Assembly (NCBI GenBank): GCA_944474755.1
Contig: OX104123.1
Span: forward strand, 66,023,898 to 66,087,897
Reading direction: 5' to 3'
Length of the DNA: 64,000 nucleotides
Origin: Limnoperna fortunei
Lineage: Eukaryota; Mollusca; Bivalvia; Mytilida; Modiolidae
The notes under the pieces were generated by a model. That model was not told where the DNA came from and ran no database searches. It saw only the letters and a program-made list of their open reading frames with translations. Positions 44,399 through 55,900 of this stretch are shown here, one piece after another. Position 1 is the first letter of the stretch, and the number at the start of each line of letters is the position of its first letter. Both the position numbers and the translations under genes were made by a program.

Positions 44399-45245
44399 AA
44401 CTTGTCATGAAAATTTTAGGTCCCCGGAAATAAATAAACAAGACAGTTTATATTTGAAATGTTTTATTAATTCTCTTGAAATTAATTGTTTAATCGATAC
44501 AGGTTCAACGATATGCATTCTACACCCTAGGAAATACAATGTTATACCTTCAAATTATAGACCAGATATAAAAGCTTATAACACAAGACTCTGTCTTGCT
44601 GATGGAGGACAGATAAAAACTTTCGGTTACATAGATTTACCGGTAACCATACATGATATTACATTGACTCACAAATTCATAATAGCTGAGATTGACGTAC
44701 CAGCTATCATAGGTTATGATTTCTTAAGTAAATTCAAATGTACTCTCGACCTTGGGGTGGGAATACTAACTCTATATCAAAATAAAATACAGTGCATCAA
44801 AGAAAGTCAAATTGACTCAGTGTTTAAAGTATCGCTAATGGAAAAGGTTACCATTCCACCAAATGCTGAAATTATCGCAACAGGACAGGTCAATGGCGAC
44901 TCAAGTAGTGTCGTTAATGCCATTATCGAGTCGTCTCATTCAAAACACGTCAATAATGTCCTAGTAGCAAAAACGCTTGTTGATCCTAGTTGCGGGTTAG
45001 TTCCGTTGAGACTTGCAAATATCAATGATTTTGAAATAACTTTACCTTGTTCTACATGTGTAGCAACTTGCGAGTCTGTGCACTTTGATGTTTCTTTCAA
45101 TCGTAACAACGCAAAACTAATGAAGGTCGATACTACCGAAACAGACGTACTACCCGAATATTTACTCGACCTCAAAAACAGAAGCAGCGAAAATTTAACT
45201 GAAAACCAAATTGAACAATTAGAGAGACTTTTGAAAAAAACATAG
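44364..45245 (+). CDS. pro: Gypsy-1 protease region, in the -1 frame
   Basis: Entered by frameshift at 44364; the first Met codon is not needed. The active-site triad lies in CLIDTGSTICIL (DTGS at 44496-44507), with the second motif IIGYDFLSKF about 80 residues later. An extension of ~170 residues follows before the stop at 45243-45245. This aspartic protease matures Gag-Pol. The stop lies just after a run of seven A (45234-45240), beyond which the RT frame begins one base out of phase. Confidence 0.88.
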   Translation, partial: LIKAGDEDRSPATCHENFRSPEINKQDSLYLKCFINSLEINCLIDTGSTICILHPRKYNVIPSNYRPDIKAYNTRLCLADGGQIKTFGYIDLPVTIHDITLTHKFIIAEIDVPAIIGYDFLSKFKCTLDLGVGILTLYQNKIQCIKESQIDSVFKVSLMEKVTIPPNAEIIATGQVNGDSSSVVNAIIESSHSKHVNNVLVAKTLVDPSCGLVPLRLANINDFEITLPCSTCVATCESVHFDVSFNRNNAKLMKVDTTETDVLPEYLLDLKNRSSENLTENQIEQLERLLKKT

Positions 45246-48048
45246 ACACGTGTTTTCTAAAACTAAAGACGACTTAGGGGTTGCGAGTAGTATTAAACAC
45301 AAAATAAACACTGGCAACGCACAACCTTTCAAACAACCGCCGAGACGGATCCCGCACACAAAAAGAGACGCAGTCGATCAGGAGATACAGCGACTTATCG
45401 GTTGTAAAATAATAGAACCATCGACGAGCCCATGGGCATCAAATATAGTGCCAGTCACAAAGAAAGACGGTTCTATTCGTATCTGTGTTGACATGCGTTC
45501 TCTCAATAATTTAACTATTAAGGACTCATATCCTCTACCACGAATAGACGATTCTCTTGATGCTTTACGGGGTTCAAAATGGTTTAGTGTCTTAGATTTA
45601 TCGAGCGGTTATTTTCAGGTCCAAATGGACGAAAAAGATAAAGAGAAAACTGCATTCTCAAGCACTAAAGGCTTATTTCAGTTTCGGGTAATGGCAATGG
45701 GTCTATGCAATGGCGTCGCAACTTTTCAACGGTTAATGGAGTATGTTTTAGAAGGACTCAATTGGAGAACCTGTTTAATTTATATAGATGACATTATTGT
45801 TTTCTCTGATTCATATGAGTCTCACTTGGAAAGACTCGCTGAGGTTTTAAGTCGGATAGCCAAAGAAGGCTTAAAGATATCGCCCAAAAAGTGCTGTTTC
45901 TTCCAGAAGCGTGTTTTGTTTCTTGGACACACTGTGTCTGCAGACGGTGTAGCTACTGACCCTGATAAAATTGACTCTGTTAAACCATGGCCGAGTCCCA
46001 AATCACTAAAAGATGTCCGAAGTTTCTTGGGTACATGCTCTTATTACCGTAAATTTATCAGAAACTTCGCTGTTATAGCAAAACCCATGCATAAGTTGAC
46101 AGAAAAGAATTGTCCTTTCAAATGGACAGATGAATGTGAAACGGCTTTTCAACAACTAAAAAACTCACTGTTGACTGCACCTATACTTGGCTTTCCGGAC
46201 ATGGCCAAACCTTTCATTCTTGATACCGATGCTAGTGGTTACGGTATAGGCGCAGTTCTGTCACAAATATCAGATGGCAAAGAAATTGTCATAGCGTACT
46301 TTAGTAAAGCTCTCAGCAAAGCTCAAAGACAATATTGTGTCACACGACGTGAGCTATTAGCAATTGTTTTAAGTCTCAAGCATTTTCACCATTATTTGTA
46401 TGGAACACAGTTCTTAGTTAGAACAGACCATGGCGCCTTGACATGGCTTTTACGTTTCAAAAACCCCGAAGGTCAAATGGCGCGTTGGCTCGAAATGCTC
46501 AATACATACAATTTTACGATACTGCACAGGCCAGGTAAACAACACGGAAACGCCGATGGCCTGTCGCGGCGTCCGTGTAATGAATGTAATCACTGCAGCC
46601 GTCGTGACGAAATGGAATTGGAATCAATGGGTGGAAATGCATGTAACCAAGAGTTTTTACGAAGAACTAGAAAGTGTGAAATGAAGTCTTTAGAAGATGA
46701 TGATCACTATACATTTCAATGGTTGTCTCACAAAACTGATGTGGAAATGTCAGATGCTCAAAAATCTGATATGGATATCTCTATTCTGTATAAGCTGAAA
46801 GCTTCAAGTCGCGAACGACCCACTTGGGTAGAAATTGCCATTGAAAATGTAAGATTAAAAAAATATTGGTCACAGTGGGATCGGATTGAAATTATTAATG
46901 ATGTCCTTTATCGCAAATGGATACATCCAGTTACGGAGCAAACAAATTTACAATTTCTGATTCCAAATGTCTGGAAGCAAGAAATATTATCACTGGTCCA
47001 TGATGACCCTTCTGCAGGTCATATGGGGATCCACAAAACAACTGCAAGGGTTCAAAATAGGTTTTATTGGGTTGGATATAAAAATGATGTAATTAACTAT
47101 ATAAAAAACTGTAAAACTTGCAGTTCGAGAAAGCAACCACAACGCAAAGCAAAAATGAAGCAATACAATGTGGGTGCTCCCCTTGAGAGGATTGCTTTAG
47201 ACATTATAGGCCCTTTACCATTGACGAATAAGGGAAATAGATATGCACTTATCGTCGCAGACTATTTTACAAAATGGGTTGAAGGTTACTCTATTCCAGA
47301 CATTGAAGCTGCAACAATAGTTGAAAGTTTTACTACTAACTTTGTTAGTAGATTTGGTGTCCCTCGCGAGATACATACAGACCAAGGAAGGCAATTCGAA
47401 TCTGCGTTGTTTAAAGAATTGTGTAAACAATTCAGAATAAATAAAACTCGAACTACTGCATTTAGACCACAAAGTGATGGCCTTGTTGAACGATTTAACC
47501 GTTCCCTCGAAGATATTTTAAGTAAATATATAAATAAAAATCAAAGAGACTGGGATGAACAGTTACCGTGGGCTTTAATGGCCTACAGGTCATCTGAACA
47601 TGATAGTACTAAGCTCTCCCCTTGTTTAATGATGCTCGGACGAGAAATTGAGCTCCCTGTAGACTTAATTTATGGCCCCCACCCACAACGCGAACATTTC
47701 AAAGATAAAGTGGATGCAAAACATGAATATGTTCTTAACTTGTAAGAAAAACTTTGGAAAGTACAAGAAAGAGCACGAAAAAATATTATCGCAGCCAGTG
47801 ATAAACAAAAACGACAATATGACATTAAAGCAAAGCAAAATTCGTACAAAGTTGGTGATTTTGTGTGGCTATATTCTTTAGTGAGAACTAAAAATGCGAG
47901 TCCAAAACTGCAGAGGCATTGGGATGGGCCATACTGTATATTAGAAGTAATATCAGATGTTATCTATAAAATCCAAAAGTCTCAGAATTCAAAAATTCAA
48001 GTCGTTCATCATGATAGGCTCAAACCATATTTTGAGCAGGCTGAATAA
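45241..48048 (+). pseudogene. pol: Gypsy-1 Pol: RT, RNase H, integrase (one nonsense codon)
   Basis: RT: LNNLTIKDSYPLPRID, DLSSGYFQVQM, FRVMAMGLCNGVATFQRLM and YIDD at 45781-45792. RNase H: FILDTDASGYGIGAVLSQ, RTDHGALTWL, HRPGKQHGNADGLS. Integrase: zinc-binding HMGIHKTTARV...CKTC near 47020-47125, then catalytic D (LDIIGP), D (HTDQGRQF) and E (GLVERFNR), then a GPY/F-type module (RHWDGPYCILEV) near 47920. An in-frame TAA at 47743-47745 cuts the protein before the last ~100 codons; the same frame resumes to 48048. The extra A before 45241 also separates it from protease. Confidence 0.92.
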
Positions 48049-48261
48049 AAAAAAAAGAAAAGAAGTGTCATTAGTCTGTTACTTGATCTGTAAAAAAAAG
48101 TATATTTTTAATAAATAAAATTAGAAAACAAACATGTTATACAAAACGTGTATTTAAAGAAAAAGTTTGGACTAACGAGAAAACACAACATGTGAGATAG
48201 CTCTCTGGTCAATGCGCAATGTTAAAAATGTATTCTCAAAAATCTTGTTTCATCCTTGTAG

Positions 48262-49485
48262 ATGGGTTTTGAATGTTATCAATGCGGAAACTGGTACAAC
48301 ACTAGACAGGCACTAATGAGACACGTGAGGGTGGTACATCCTAGCAAGGTTGTTAAATGTAACCTGTGTTCATATGTAGTTTCTTCATCACTGAAATACC
48401 GAATGACTGACCACCAACTGCGTAAGCATGGCATAGCCTATACTGATGACAAGGAAAACAGAAATATGACACACATGACCATACCAGACATCCCCTGCAG
48501 CTACTACCAGGATCTACCCACATATAGTACATCTGCCAGTAAAACTTTGGAACTGAAGCCGAGCGACAGAGATACATTCCAACCACTTACTCCTCTACAA
48601 GTTCAACGACCAGCAAACCAGTTCAGCCCTTGTTCCACCCGTTCATCACTTGTTTCACCTGTAAGCATCACACTCGGATATGAAGACCATGAAATTGAAC
48701 AGGAAATCATTGATACCTCGTTGTTTACCAGACCTGTCAGAATCATCTCTCCAATACCATCAACACCACCTTCAAAGAAACCTAAAACAGACCGTGTCCC
48801 AGCATTTGTAACCGAACCAACTAATTCACCTGTAATCATCATTGAGGATGATAATCTGTTGCCTGATGAAATGAGATCGGAAATCATACCAAACTTGTCT
48901 TCCACTAGCTCATCTTCATCATCATGCACATCCTCTGAATCTTCCTGCTCTTCACCCTCTGTCATGAAACCGCATATGTATACTACAAAAAGAGACTCAA
49001 GCCATCTTGCAGTACCTAACCCTGAGGCAACTTCAAAAGGAAAATTGTGGCACAGATTTTTAGCACCTCCCAGTTCATTTGATGCATCTAAAACAGGAAA
49101 ACTTATTCAGAACATCAGAAAGGAAGCCGTAAAAAGCTCAACTTATCAGGGCTCTGTTATTCCTTATGGGTACAATTGTGTCAGGAAGGAAGAGAAAGTA
49201 GTGTTACCAGATGGAACTGTCTATGTTCTGACAGCTACTTGGGTGGCTGATCCAACAATTAGTTCAAGGAGGACAATTGGTGTACAAGTAGATGTACCGT
49301 ATTATATTGCACAACCGATTGCGAATGCTTCTATCCAAGTAGAGCCTGTCAGGGAGGAGGAACAAACACAGACAGAAACAACAACAGAAGAGAAGGGGAC
49401 CAACACCCGTTTTCTTAGGAGGAATGTTTCAATTCAGAACTCTTTACAAGTAACAACAGCTCACGCTTCTACACAAACCAACAAA
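48262..49485 (+). pseudogene. Gypsy-1 ORF3: paired C2H2 zinc-finger protein, interrupted by LINE D
   Basis: The ATG at 48262 follows an acceptor-like pyrimidine-rich TTGTAG. Two fingers lie at the N-terminus: C5-C8-H21-H26 (CX2CX12HX4H) and C33-C36-H51-H56 (CX2CX14HX4H). Then come a low-complexity Ser/Thr/Pro region, a basic SKKPKTD patch near residue 170, a Ser-rich tract near 218-236, a conserved-looking LWHRFL...GYNCVRKEEKVVLPDGT...TATWV block, and a tail with VQVD, IQVE, TQTE, LQVT and TQTN motifs (341-407). The frame is intact up to the LINE. After the LINE 27 more codons reach a TGA at 61815. Function unknown; it lies where env would be but has no signal peptide or membrane segment. Confidence 0.75.
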
Positions 49486-50696
49486 CCCCGTGTGGGACCC
49501 GGGGCACAGGAGAATAGGCCCATGGCTTCCTCAGCCTGCAGTAAGAGTCTGCTAACAGAGGCAACACTTGCCGTGTGTTGCGACCCGTGTCGATTGCAGG
49601 ACGGGATTTCAGTAGGCCGGGTAAACGGTCCCGATAACCTACTGAACCCTTACTTTTTCTAGACGGGAAATCGAGTTAGCCCTGACTTCGATGAATCGGC
49701 ATGTCACGTCTTGCCCTTTGTGAATCCTTCTCATTTTAGCTTTTCTATTACATTTATTTCTTTTCAAACTATTCCATGAAATGTATTAACCAGTTGATAG
49801 ACAGCTTCCTTTAAGGATTTACAAAGAAGGCGGTGGCTGAAGGGCAAAGCTTCCTCAGCTTTATAGAGGCAACATGTTTGCCGTGTGTTGCAACCCGTGA
49901 TGGTGGAGGAAGGGATCCTGGTGGTTGAGAGATCACTCTCTGCTGCATCCATTAGTGCGGGTCAGCGGGTTTCGATTTTCAATACACCACTTTGGCCCTG
50001 ACTTCAACTAGACGGGAGGCCGGATGGACCCGGTTCGGTCAATCGGCTGGTCACGTCGAGCCCTTAACAAGCTTGACTTCATCTTTCGTATTACTTGATT
50101 CTGTCTTGTAAATCTTACAAACAAAATTGTTCAGTAACAGGCTGTTAAGAAGGCGGTGGCTCATGGGTCAATCAAGTAGACCGAGTTTCGAACGGTTGTA
50201 TCGCCAGGTAACCCCGGCCACGAGGCATGCGTTCATTAAGAAATTCGTCTGTTTGAGTATACCACCCTTGGAACACCTGATGCTTTCTGCTGGTGATCCG
50301 CAGACACCAAGCATCGCCCCTGTTGGCACTCCGTGGCGGGTGGGTGACAAGGGTGGTGAACCATATTTTTTCATCATGGCTTCAGAAATTCAAATAAAAA
50401 ATGGTACAAAAAAAAGAAAAAATGACTTTCCTCTTGAAGAATTGGTTGTTGAAGAAAATTGGCCTAAATTTATTGTTTTATCTAGCAAAGACCCAACTAA
50501 ACCTTTGGCAAAAGTATCTCCTTTCATTATTGAAAAAGCTATTAAAGGGTGTGCAGGAGACGTTAAAAACGTCACAAAAATGAAATCCGGTTCCCTCCTT
50601 ATTGAATGTAATAGAAAACACCAGTCTACAAATTTATTAAAACTTTCAAAAATTGTTGACTTAGAAATATCTAGCTCTCCCCACAGAACTCTAAAA

Positions 50697-51582
50697 CCCC
50701 GCGTGGGACCCGGGGCACAGGAGAATAGGCCCACGGCTTCCTCAGCCTGCAGTAAGAGTCTGCTAACAGAGGCAACACTTGCCGTGTGTTGCGACCCGTG
50801 TCGATTACAGGACGGGATTTCAGTAGGCCGGGTAAACGGTCCCGATAACCTACTGAACCCTTACTTTTTCTAGACGGGAAATCGAGTTAGCCCTGACTTC
50901 GATGAATCGGCATGTCACGTCTTGCCCTTTGTGAATCCTTCTCATTTTAGCTTTTCTATTACATTTATTTCTTTTCAAACTATTCCATGAAATGTATTAA
51001 CCAGTTGATAGACAGCTTCCTTTAAGGATTCACAAAGAAGGCGGTGGCTGAAGGGCAAAGCTTCCTCAGCTTTATAGAGGCGACATGTTTGCCGTGTGTT
51101 GCAACCCGTGATGGTGGAGGAAGGGATCCTGGTGGTTGAGAGATCACTCTCTGCTGCATCCATTAGTGCGGGTCAGCGGGTTTGATTTTCAATACACCAC
51201 TTTGGCCCTGACTTCATCTAGACGGGAGACCGGATGGACCCGGTTCGGTCAATCGGCTGGTCATGCCGAGCCCTTAACAAGCTTGTCTTATTTTTCTTGT
51301 CACTTCATCATATCTTGTGAATTTCACTTCCAAAGTTGTTCAGTTACAAGCTGTTAAGAAGGCGGTGGCTCATGGGTCAATCGAGTAGATAGAGTTTCGA
51401 ACGGTTGTTTCGCCAGTTAATTCTGGCACGAAGCTTGCGTTCGTGAAGAAATTCATCTATTTGAGTATACCACCCTTGGAACACCTGATGCTTTCTGGTG
51501 GTGATCCGCAGAGATAAGCATCGCCCCTGTTGGCACTCCGTGGCGGGTGGGTGACAAGGGTGGTGAACCGTATTCTTTCAAC
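50697..51582 (+). promoter_or_regulatory. LINE E 5' UTR (presumed internal promoter)
   Basis: Non-coding leader conserved in all five copies. It is made of related blocks: GCCGTGTGTTGC with CCCTGACTTC and CTAGACGGGA occurs twice (50779-50905 and 51091-51235), and AAGAAGGCGGTGGCT occurs at 51036 and 51356. Such leaders normally carry the internal promoter of non-LTR elements; no core motif was identified. A 62-codon antisense ORF recurs in several copies but looks like a by-product of sequence conservation. Confidence 0.55.
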
Positions 51583-52923
51583 ATGGCTTCTACAACTAAT
51601 AGTATAATGGGTTCAAAAAAAAGAAAAAATGAATTTCCTCTTGAAGAAATGGTTGATGATGAGCAGTGGTACAGATTTATTGTTCTAACAAGTACTGACC
51701 AAACTAAACCTTTATCTAAAATTTCTCCATTTGTAATTGAAAAAACTATTAAGGGTTGTGCAGGAGATGTAAAAAATGTAACAAAACTGAAATCAGGCTC
51801 ATTGTTAATTGAATGCTCAAAGAAACAACAATCCTTCAATTTGTTAAAATTAAACAAAATTCTCGATTTAAACATCTCTTCTTCTCCCCATAGAACTTTA
51901 AATTCCAGCCAAGGTATTATTCGTTACAGAGACCAAGATCTCTCTGAGCTTACAGATGACGAAATTTGTGAAGAACTTAAACCTCAGGGTATTACAAAAG
52001 TAAAAAGATTCGTAGCCAACAGAGAAGGTGTTCAGGTTAAACTGAATACCTTCCTTCTGCACTTTAATACTCCATCTGTCCCTTCATCAATAAAAATCGG
52101 TCTCTACAATGTTAAAGTAAGCGCATACATCTCCAACCCTGTGCGCTGCTTTAAGTGTCAAAAGTTCGGCCATGGGAAGGGACAATGCAGAGGTCACTTG
52201 ACCTGTTTCAAGTGTGCAGAAGAAGGACATGAGGGATTTACCTGCACCAAAACTCCAAAGTGTGCCAATTGTGGTGAAGCCCACATGTCCTCATCCAAGG
52301 ATTGTCATCATTTTAAAAAGGAAAAAGATATACAAAAGTTAAAAACTGAAAGAAACATCTCTTACCCTGAGGCTCGTCGTCTGTATAATACAACGAATAA
52401 TCCTTCGTCTCCTGCATCAACGTCATATGCCAGTGTGGCCAAACGCGTTCTAACTTCAGTTGAAACGCAGACAATCATCACCTGGCCTATTGACAAACAA
52501 GAACCTTCCAAATTATCAGTTACAACAACAGACAAAATCATTGAATCTTCAAGAAAATCTTCATCTTCTCAAACTGCTGCGTCTTCAGCACCCTCTCAAA
52601 CTGCTACGTCTTCAGCACCCTCTCAATCCACAACCAATTCTTCAAGAAGCCCCAAAAAAAATTTAAAAAATACCAACTCCAATGTAAATTCTAACTCAAA
52701 TAAAAACTCAAATCAAAAAGGAGATCGTACTCCAAAACTGCTGCGGGATCCCATTAAGGTCCACAACAGGTTTGGAAGTCTAGATCATCTAGACACTACT
52801 ATCTGGGGCGATCCCATGGATACACTACCCCCAGATACTGGATCTAAAAGTAGATCCCCCAGCAGAAACCGGCGGAATAGCCCCAAAAAAACTGTCAACT
52901 ATTCCCCTATTCGAAGACCATAA
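51583..52923 (+). CDS. LINE E ORF1 protein (446 aa), intact
   Basis: The start at 51583 (MASTTNSIMG) is chosen by alignment with other copies. KKRKNEFP lies near residue 12. Residues about 100-185 form the conserved segment preceding the knuckles; three CCHC knuckles follow near 188-242, a Ser/Gln-rich stretch with two QTA(A/T)SSAPS units near 335-360, and a basic end with SRSPSRNRRNS. Predicted RNA chaperone/RNP protein of the element. The stop TAA (52921-52923) shares its last A with the ORF2 ATG. Confidence 0.93.
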   Translation: MASTTNSIMGSKKRKNEFPLEEMVDDEQWYRFIVLTSTDQTKPLSKISPFVIEKTIKGCAGDVKNVTKLKSGSLLIECSKKQQSFNLLKLNKILDLNISSSPHRTLNSSQGIIRYRDQDLSELTDDEICEELKPQGITKVKRFVANREGVQVKLNTFLLHFNTPSVPSSIKIGLYNVKVSAYISNPVRCFKCQKFGHGKGQCRGHLTCFKCAEEGHEGFTCTKTPKCANCGEAHMSSSKDCHHFKKEKDIQKLKTERNISYPEARRLYNTTNNPSSPASTSYASVAKRVLTSVETQTIITWPIDKQEPSKLSVTTTDKIIESSRKSSSSQTAASSAPSQTATSSAPSQSTTNSSRSPKKNLKNTNSNVNSNSNKNSNQKGDRTPKLLRDPIKVHNRFGSLDHLDTTIWGDPMDTLPPDTGSKSRSPSRNRRNSPKKTVNYSPIRRP

Positions 52924-52925
52924 TG
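52921..52925 (+). promoter_or_regulatory. TAATG stop-start overlap of LINE ORF1 and ORF2
   Basis: The ORF1 stop TAA overlaps the ORF2 ATG by one base. The same TAATG is present in copies A (8043-8047, minus), B (27359-27363), C (35562-35566) and D (57841-57845), even in decayed ones. UAAUG coupling is known to drive termination-reinitiation in the silkworm element SART1; the same mechanism here is inferred. Confidence 0.8.
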
Positions 52926-55900
52926 GGTACAATAATACAATGGAATTGTCGAGGTCTTAAGATTAATTTTCTTGAAATCACATTATTAGTTCAAGCCTTT
53001 CTTCCTGTTGCATTTTGCCTCCAAGAGTCCCACCTAAAACGAAGTGATAACATATCTTTAAAAAATTACTCTATATACAGCACATATGTAGACGAGAATG
53101 ATAGAGCTGCTGGCGGCTCTACCATTCTTGTAAAAGACCAAGTTCTACATAGCCCTGTAGATCTCAACACTGATCTTCAGGCGGTTGCTGTTAGAATATC
53201 ATTAGACAAAACAATTACTTTATGTTCTGTGTATATCCCTCCAAATTCTTCATTAAATTTAAATCAGTTGAAACATCTTACTGATCAGCTTCCGGCCCCT
53301 TATATATTACTTGGGGACTTCAACGGACACAACCCTTTATGGGGCAGTAACACAATAAGCGATAAAGGTAAAATTATTGAAAGCTTAATGAATCAGGAAG
53401 ATCTGTGCATTTTTAATGATGGAACTAATACATATTTACATCCTGGGAATGGATCATACTCGGCTATTGATCTAACAATAGCAGATCCTTCTCTGTTGTC
53501 CGATTTCTCATGGAAAGTCCATGACGATCTCTGTGGCAGTGATCACTTTCCAATTATCTTGCAATCTTTACACTCGTCAAACAAAGAACGAGACGCTCGG
53601 TATAAATTTGGCAAGGCCAATTGGTCTCTATTTGAACAACTCTGTATAGAGCGACTTAACTCGGATACTTTTGAAACTATTTCTGATCCAATTTTAAAAT
53701 TCAATGAAACACTTATTTCAATTGCTGACGAAACTATTCCTAAGACCTCGACAAATCCAAAACATCCTAGTAAACCATGGTTCGATGACAGCTGTGAGGA
53801 CGCTATTAAAGACCGGAAAAAGGCCGAACGACGCTTTAATAAACATCCAACTCAAAATAATCTTAACCATTTCCGAATTTTTCGAGCGAAAGCTCGCAGG
53901 GTAACGAAACAAAGACGACGCACCTCTTGGCGTAACTTTGTTTCTAAACTAAATAACCATACCCCTATGAATAAAATTTGGAACATGATTCGTAAAATTA
54001 AAGGTAAAAACAGTAAAGCAAATGTCCATCATTTAAAGGATGGACAAGACTTGTTAACATCAGAGTCAGATATATCTAACAAATTGGCCGAAACATTTGC
54101 AAAACACTCGTCCGCTGGAAATTATCATCCGGATTTTCAGCGTATCAAAACTCAAAAAGAAAAATCAAAACTTAATTTCCAGTCAAAAAATTTGGAAGAT
54201 TACAATACACCTTTTTCTTTGGAAGAGCTAAAAACTTCTTTGAACAAATCTCACGACACAGCATGTGGTCCAGATGACATCCATTACCAACTTCTCAAAC
54301 ATCTGCCACAATCTTCTCTCCAATGCCTTCTGAGTCTTCTTAACAACATTTGGGAAACGGGTGACTTACCATCTATATGGAAAATGGCCACTGTTGTGCC
54401 TATTCCAAAGCCAGGAAAAGATCACTCGGAAGCGTCCAACTATCGGCCTATAGCACTCACAAGCTGTCTTTGTAAAACCATGGAAAGGATGATCAATGAT
54501 CGCCTTGTCTGGTTTTTAGAATCCAACAATCTACTTTCTAATATTCAGTGCGGTTTTAGACAAGGGCGAAGTACCCTAGATCATCTTGTACGTTTCGAAA
54601 CGTATATTCGAAACGCCTTTGCAAAAAATGAGCATGTTGTGTCTATCTTTTTCGATTTAGAAAAAGCGTATGACACAACATGGAAATATGGTATTTTAAA
54701 AGATCTTTTTGATATGGGGTTGAAAGGTAGACTTCCTACCTTTATTTCAAACTTTTTATCTGACAGAGAATTTAAAGTTAGGGTCAATTCTACTTTATCG
54801 GACCCTTTTGAACAGGAAATGGGTGTTCCACAGGGAAGCATCCTTTCTGTCACTTTATTTAGTATCAAAATTAATAGCCTTGCTCAAGTTTTAAAAGATA
54901 ATATTGATGGTTCTCTTTATGTTGACGACTTCCTCATATGTTACCGAGGAAAAAACATGAATAATATTGAACGTCAACTGCAGTTATGTTTAAATAGAAT
55001 AGAGAAATGGGCAATGGAGAATGGTTTTAAATTCTCCACTGCAAAAACCGTTGGGATGCATTTTTGTAATAAACGAAAGATGCATCCTGACCCCGAATTA
55101 AAATTATATAATAATCCTATCAAAATTGTAAAAGAAACTACTTTTCTTGGTCTCATATTTGATTCAAGGCTAACCTTTCTTCCCCATATCAAAATGTTAA
55201 AAAATAAATGCCTAAAGGCATTAGATATTTTAAAAGTCGTTGCCAGCACCGACTGGGGTGCTGAATGTGATGTTTTACTCAATCTATATAGATCGCTGGT
55301 TCGATCGAAGTTGGATTACGGTTGTTTTATTTATGGTTCTGCTCGCAAGTCATATGTCAAAATCCTTGATACTATACACCATCAAGGATTGCGACTATGC
55401 CTTGGAGCTTTCAGAACCACACCTGTTGAGAGTTTATATGTAGAAGCAGGCGAGCCTTCTTTGTATCAAAGAAGAATAAAGCTCGCTTTGCAATATGCAA
55501 CCAAATTAAAGGCATATCCTGGCAACCCCGCCCACGACTGTGTTTTCAAACCTCTTTATCAAAACATTTTCGAAAAACATCCAAACAAAATTCAACCTTT
55601 TGGCCTCCGAATTAAATCTCATTTGGAAAATTCTGGTATAAATTTAGATGAAATCGCTGCAATCGAAATTCCGCATAATCCCCCGTGGTTAAACCCCAAA
55701 CCGATATTTATTTATGATCTAAGAAAACATAAAAAGTCCGACACAAACCATTTAATAATACAACAACATTATGCAGAAATTAAATCTTGTTACTCTGACT
55801 ATAGTACTATTTACACAGACGGGTCAAAAGACGGTGATAAAGTCGCCTCGGCCGCTGTCTTCGGAGAGCGTGTTGAAACTCGCCGGCTTCCGTCTGCCTC

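Noticed and set aside
48353..48965. Long minus-strand ORFs opposite ORF3
   Set aside because: Shadow frames of the zinc-finger ORF with no recognisable motif.
48262..49485. ORF3 as an envelope glycoprotein
   Set aside because: No signal peptide, transmembrane segment or furin-like site is visible; the N-terminus is zinc fingers.
49486..49662. C-terminal extension of Gypsy-1 ORF3 (reads on to 49662)
   Set aside because: These codons are LINE D 5' UTR read in frame after the insertion, not part of the original protein.
50975..51163. 62-codon antisense ORF in the LINE 5' UTR, recurring in several copies (25401, 33576, 49764) and in LINE A
   Set aside because: It recurs only because the leader is conserved; it lies antisense to the element, has no domain, and its substitutions show no coding pattern by eye.
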